Assembly (NCBI GenBank): GCA_900764755.1 | Contig: CAAFPE010000102.1 | Span: 1-64,000 of the forward strand | Direction of reading: 5' to 3' | Origin: an uncultured Oscillospiraceae bacterium | GTDB taxonomy: Bacteria > Bacillota > Clostridia > Oscillospirales > Oscillospiraceae | DNA: 64,000 nucleotides | Shown: positions 62,183 to 64,000 of the stretch, piece by piece | Layout: every line of letters begins with the position of its first letter | Position numbering within the stretch: position 1 is the stretch's first letter | Notes under the pieces: generated by a model | The model's input: the letters and a program-made list of their open reading frames with translations, nothing else | Database searches by the model: none | Told to the model about the DNA's origin: nothing | Made by a program: the position numbers and the translations under genes

Positions 62183-64000
62183 ATGAGAAGAGTGATCCAT
62201 TTTTTCGGCACAGTGGTAGTTATACTTTCTCTTGTACTGTGTCAAATCGTATCTGCCGCAGAGCCGCTATATGATGAGAATGATTATCCCACCATACAAA
62301 AGGCCGTTGTTTTCGCTGTCGATGCCAGCAACAGCATGAACAGCAACGACCGGAACCGGCTTGCGATTGACAGCATCGCACAGCTCATTTACAGTCTGCC
62401 ATCCAATTATTCGGTCGGCGTTGTGGCCTATAACACAGATGTGGCTGTCGCGCAGGGGATGGCAGACAGCAAGGGCAGGGACGCCATTATGAAGGCGGCG
62501 GATTCTGTTCGCTACACGGGCTATACCAACGCCGGCGCGGGACTGGCAAGGGCGATGGAGCTGCTGGGAAGCGTGGATGCCTCTGAGAAAACGGTCGTGA
62601 TGCTCTCAGACGGAGAGATCATCATGCAGAACGACGCGGCTACCGCGGCCTCCTCCGCGCAGTTTGCATCTGCCGTAGCGCAGGCGAAGAGCACCGGCGT
62701 TAAGATCCATGTGATTGGTCTCGGCGCTGATATGGAGGATCGGGCGAATACGATTTTCTCCGCATCCGCAGAAACCGGCGGCGCCAACTACCATGCGCCG
62801 AAAGCAGAGGACATTCAGCGGGCGGTGGATGCCATCCTCTTGGAGCAGCTGAATGTCAAGAAGACGACGGCGGCTGTTGTGGATGCTGATGGTGGAACGG
62901 AGGAACTGGATCTTACGATTCCAAGCGTGAACACCACCACTGCCAGGATATTATTCATCAGCGACCGTCCGATCCAGAACCTAAAAGCCGATTTTAACGC
63001 TGGTGATGTGCGGCAGATTTCCGGTACCCACTATACGCTGCTGGAACTGGACCACCCGACGGCGGAACAAGTCCATGTCAGCTTTCAGGGGGCGGCAGGC
63101 AGCCAGATCAAGGTGGACGTGGTCACAGAATATTTTGTGACCATGACAGCTGATGTGACCTATGAAGATGTGGAGCCGTCCGAGGAAGGGGCTGCTCAAT
63201 ATGAGCGCACCGCCCTGATTGCCGTATCCTTCTATGATGCAGGGAACCCGGCGCGGCAGGTGCTTATGGATTCGTCGTTTGACGGCCGATCCCTCTCCGG
63301 TACCATCGGCGGACAGTCGTGGACGGGAGCCGTGCGTTCTGGCACAGTAATGCTTCCGCCGCAGAGCGGGGTATCTGAAGACCGTAAGGAAGATGTTTCT
63401 CTTTCTTTTGACGCCCTGAACACGAATATCATTGTGGCCCAGCCGTTGTCTGTCTCTTTGGAGGGAGCCCCGGAGCTGCCGCCCCCGCCGGACTACCGCC
63501 CCATTATGATTGCGGTTTTTGTCGGCGGCCTGCTTGTGATCCTGCTGCTGGTTTATCTCGCTGTTGGGCACCGCCGAAAAAAACCCTGGTCGATTCCAGA
63601 TCCGCCGCCGCCCGCGCCGAGTAAATACAGCTATACCGGACGGCTGAACATCTATATTACCCGCACAAAGTCCGGGCGCGATGTTCCGCCGCTTACCTAT
63701 GATTTGTTCCGTATCCCGGGTGGGAAGGTTTTATCGCTTCAGGAAATCTTGGACGGCTGTAATGTAGAGGAGCATCTGGAGGGGGCGGATCGGATCTATT
63801 TGAAGGCCGGCGCCAACCGCTGCTTGGTACTTTCCAATGATTCAGATTGCACCATCATCCAGTCGCGCGAGATCTTGATGAAGGGAAGGAGCTATCTGAT
63901 GGGCCTGGATTCCAAGGTAGACATTACCTTTGAAGACGAAGTCAGCGAGATGGCTCTGCAATATCGCCAAGTGCGCCCTAACGAGTTGAGGAGTTATGCA
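62183..64000 (+). CDS. von Willebrand factor A membrane protein (runs off the window)
   Basis: The 606 codons visible are open to the window end. The product has a signal peptide (1-25), then a VWA domain (about 38-215). Its MIDAS site is complete: D-A-S-N-S (D-x-S-x-S), T-G-Y-T-N, and L-S-D-G. A beta-rich outside region follows (230-430), then one membrane helix (about 440-463) and a cytosolic part with short strands (Y-T-G-R-L-N-I-Y-I-T) that may be an FHA- or kinase-linked domain. This layout suits an extracellular ligand receptor or pilus-type complex. ATG 62183 follows AAGGAGG. The C-terminus and partners lie outside. Confidence 0.85.
   Translation, partial: MRRVIHFFGTVVVILSLVLCQIVSAAEPLYDENDYPTIQKAVVFAVDASNSMNSNDRNRLAIDSIAQLIYSLPSNYSVGVVAYNTDVAVAQGMADSKGRDAIMKAADSVRYTGYTNAGAGLARAMELLGSVDASEKTVVMLSDGEIIMQNDAATAASSAQFASAVAQAKSTGVKIHVIGLGADMEDRANTIFSASAETGGANYHAPKAEDIQRAVDAILLEQLNVKKTTAAVVDADGGTEELDLTIPSVNTTTARILFISDRPIQNLKADFNAGDVRQISGTHYTLLELDHPTAEQVHVSFQGAAGSQIKVDVVTEYFVTMTADVTYEDVEPSEEGAAQYERTALIAVSFYDAGNPARQVLMDSSFDGRSLSGTIGGQSWTGAVRSGTVMLPPQSGVSEDRKEDVSLSFDALNTNIIVAQPLSVSLEGAPELPPPPDYRPIMIAVFVGGLLVILLLVYLAVGHRRKKPWSIPDPPPPAPSKYSYTGRLNIYITRTKSGRDVPPLTYDLFRIPGGKVLSLQEILDGCNVEEHLEGADRIYLKAGANRCLVLSNDSDCTIIQSREILMKGRSYLMGLDSKVDITFEDEVSEMALQYRQVRPNELRSYA

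Noticed and set aside
36961..64000. Second copy of the tRNA-Pro 3' end as right attachment site
   Set aside because: Scanning by eye found no match to the T-arm/acceptor sequence; the other end is presumably outside the window.

Overview
The window looks like the chromosome of a GC-rich, spore-forming gut clostridium, probably Oscillospiraceae (Flavonifractor/Lawsonibacter-like). The basis is high GC with strong GGAGG ribosome sites, dipicolinate synthase genes (spore core DPA), class I AsnA, a MetH lacking its reactivation domain, and SLH-type surface proteins. The genus is inference; no rRNA or marker gene is present.

Region 1 (1-19.6 kb) is an accessory island read almost entirely on the + strand. 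It holds small secreted and membrane proteins, a decayed IS110 transposase, a divergent Hsp90 ATPase, AT-rich immunity-like genes (including SUKH types), a truncated PC4/YdbC gene, several membrane proteins, a lipoprotein, and four copies of an unrecognised helical repeat family with a conserved DCxxCE motif. One membrane protein carries an EF-Tu domain-2-like barrel. No toxin gene is visible, so the immunity reading is inferred from family resemblance and from the cassette-like alternation of AT-rich and GC-rich genes.

Region 2 (20.1-35.4 kb) is ordinary core genome: asnA; an RNHCP protein behind an 11-codon leader ORF and hairpin; exonuclease III; a flavin-type oxidase; a gamma-glutamyltransferase-like protein; metF, a stand-alone MetH activation domain and metH; dpaA-dpaB; a secreted SLH protein with two glutamine-amidotransferase-type domains; and ilvA-trxB-trxA.

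Region 3 (35.5-about 57 kb) begins at tRNA-Pro(GGG). A tyrosine integrase reads toward the tRNA, with an excisionase beside it, so this is most likely the left end of an integrated mobile element. Its long + strand operon encodes a JAMM/JAB peptidase, a ThiF/E1-like protein, a sliding-clamp homologue, a bactofilin-like protein, a DUF6094-type methyltransferase, an E2-like (PRTRC B/Prok-E2_D) protein, a Rad52-like annealing protein, an SbcC/Rad50-like ATPase with a zinc hook, a CHC2 primase fused to a ParB-like domain, and many small proteins. A ubiquitin-like pathway is thus linked to a replication and recombination module; no Ub-like modifier was recognised. An Rpn-type nuclease with its own promoter follows. 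The right end of the element was not found.

Region 4 (57-64 kb) carries a TIR-winged-helix protein, an internally deleted topoisomerase III gene, a small acidic protein, and an XRE regulator / ECF sigma / DUF4367 anti-sigma / secreted protein operon. It ends with a von Willebrand A membrane protein that runs off the window. The secreted protein resembles the one at the window's left end.
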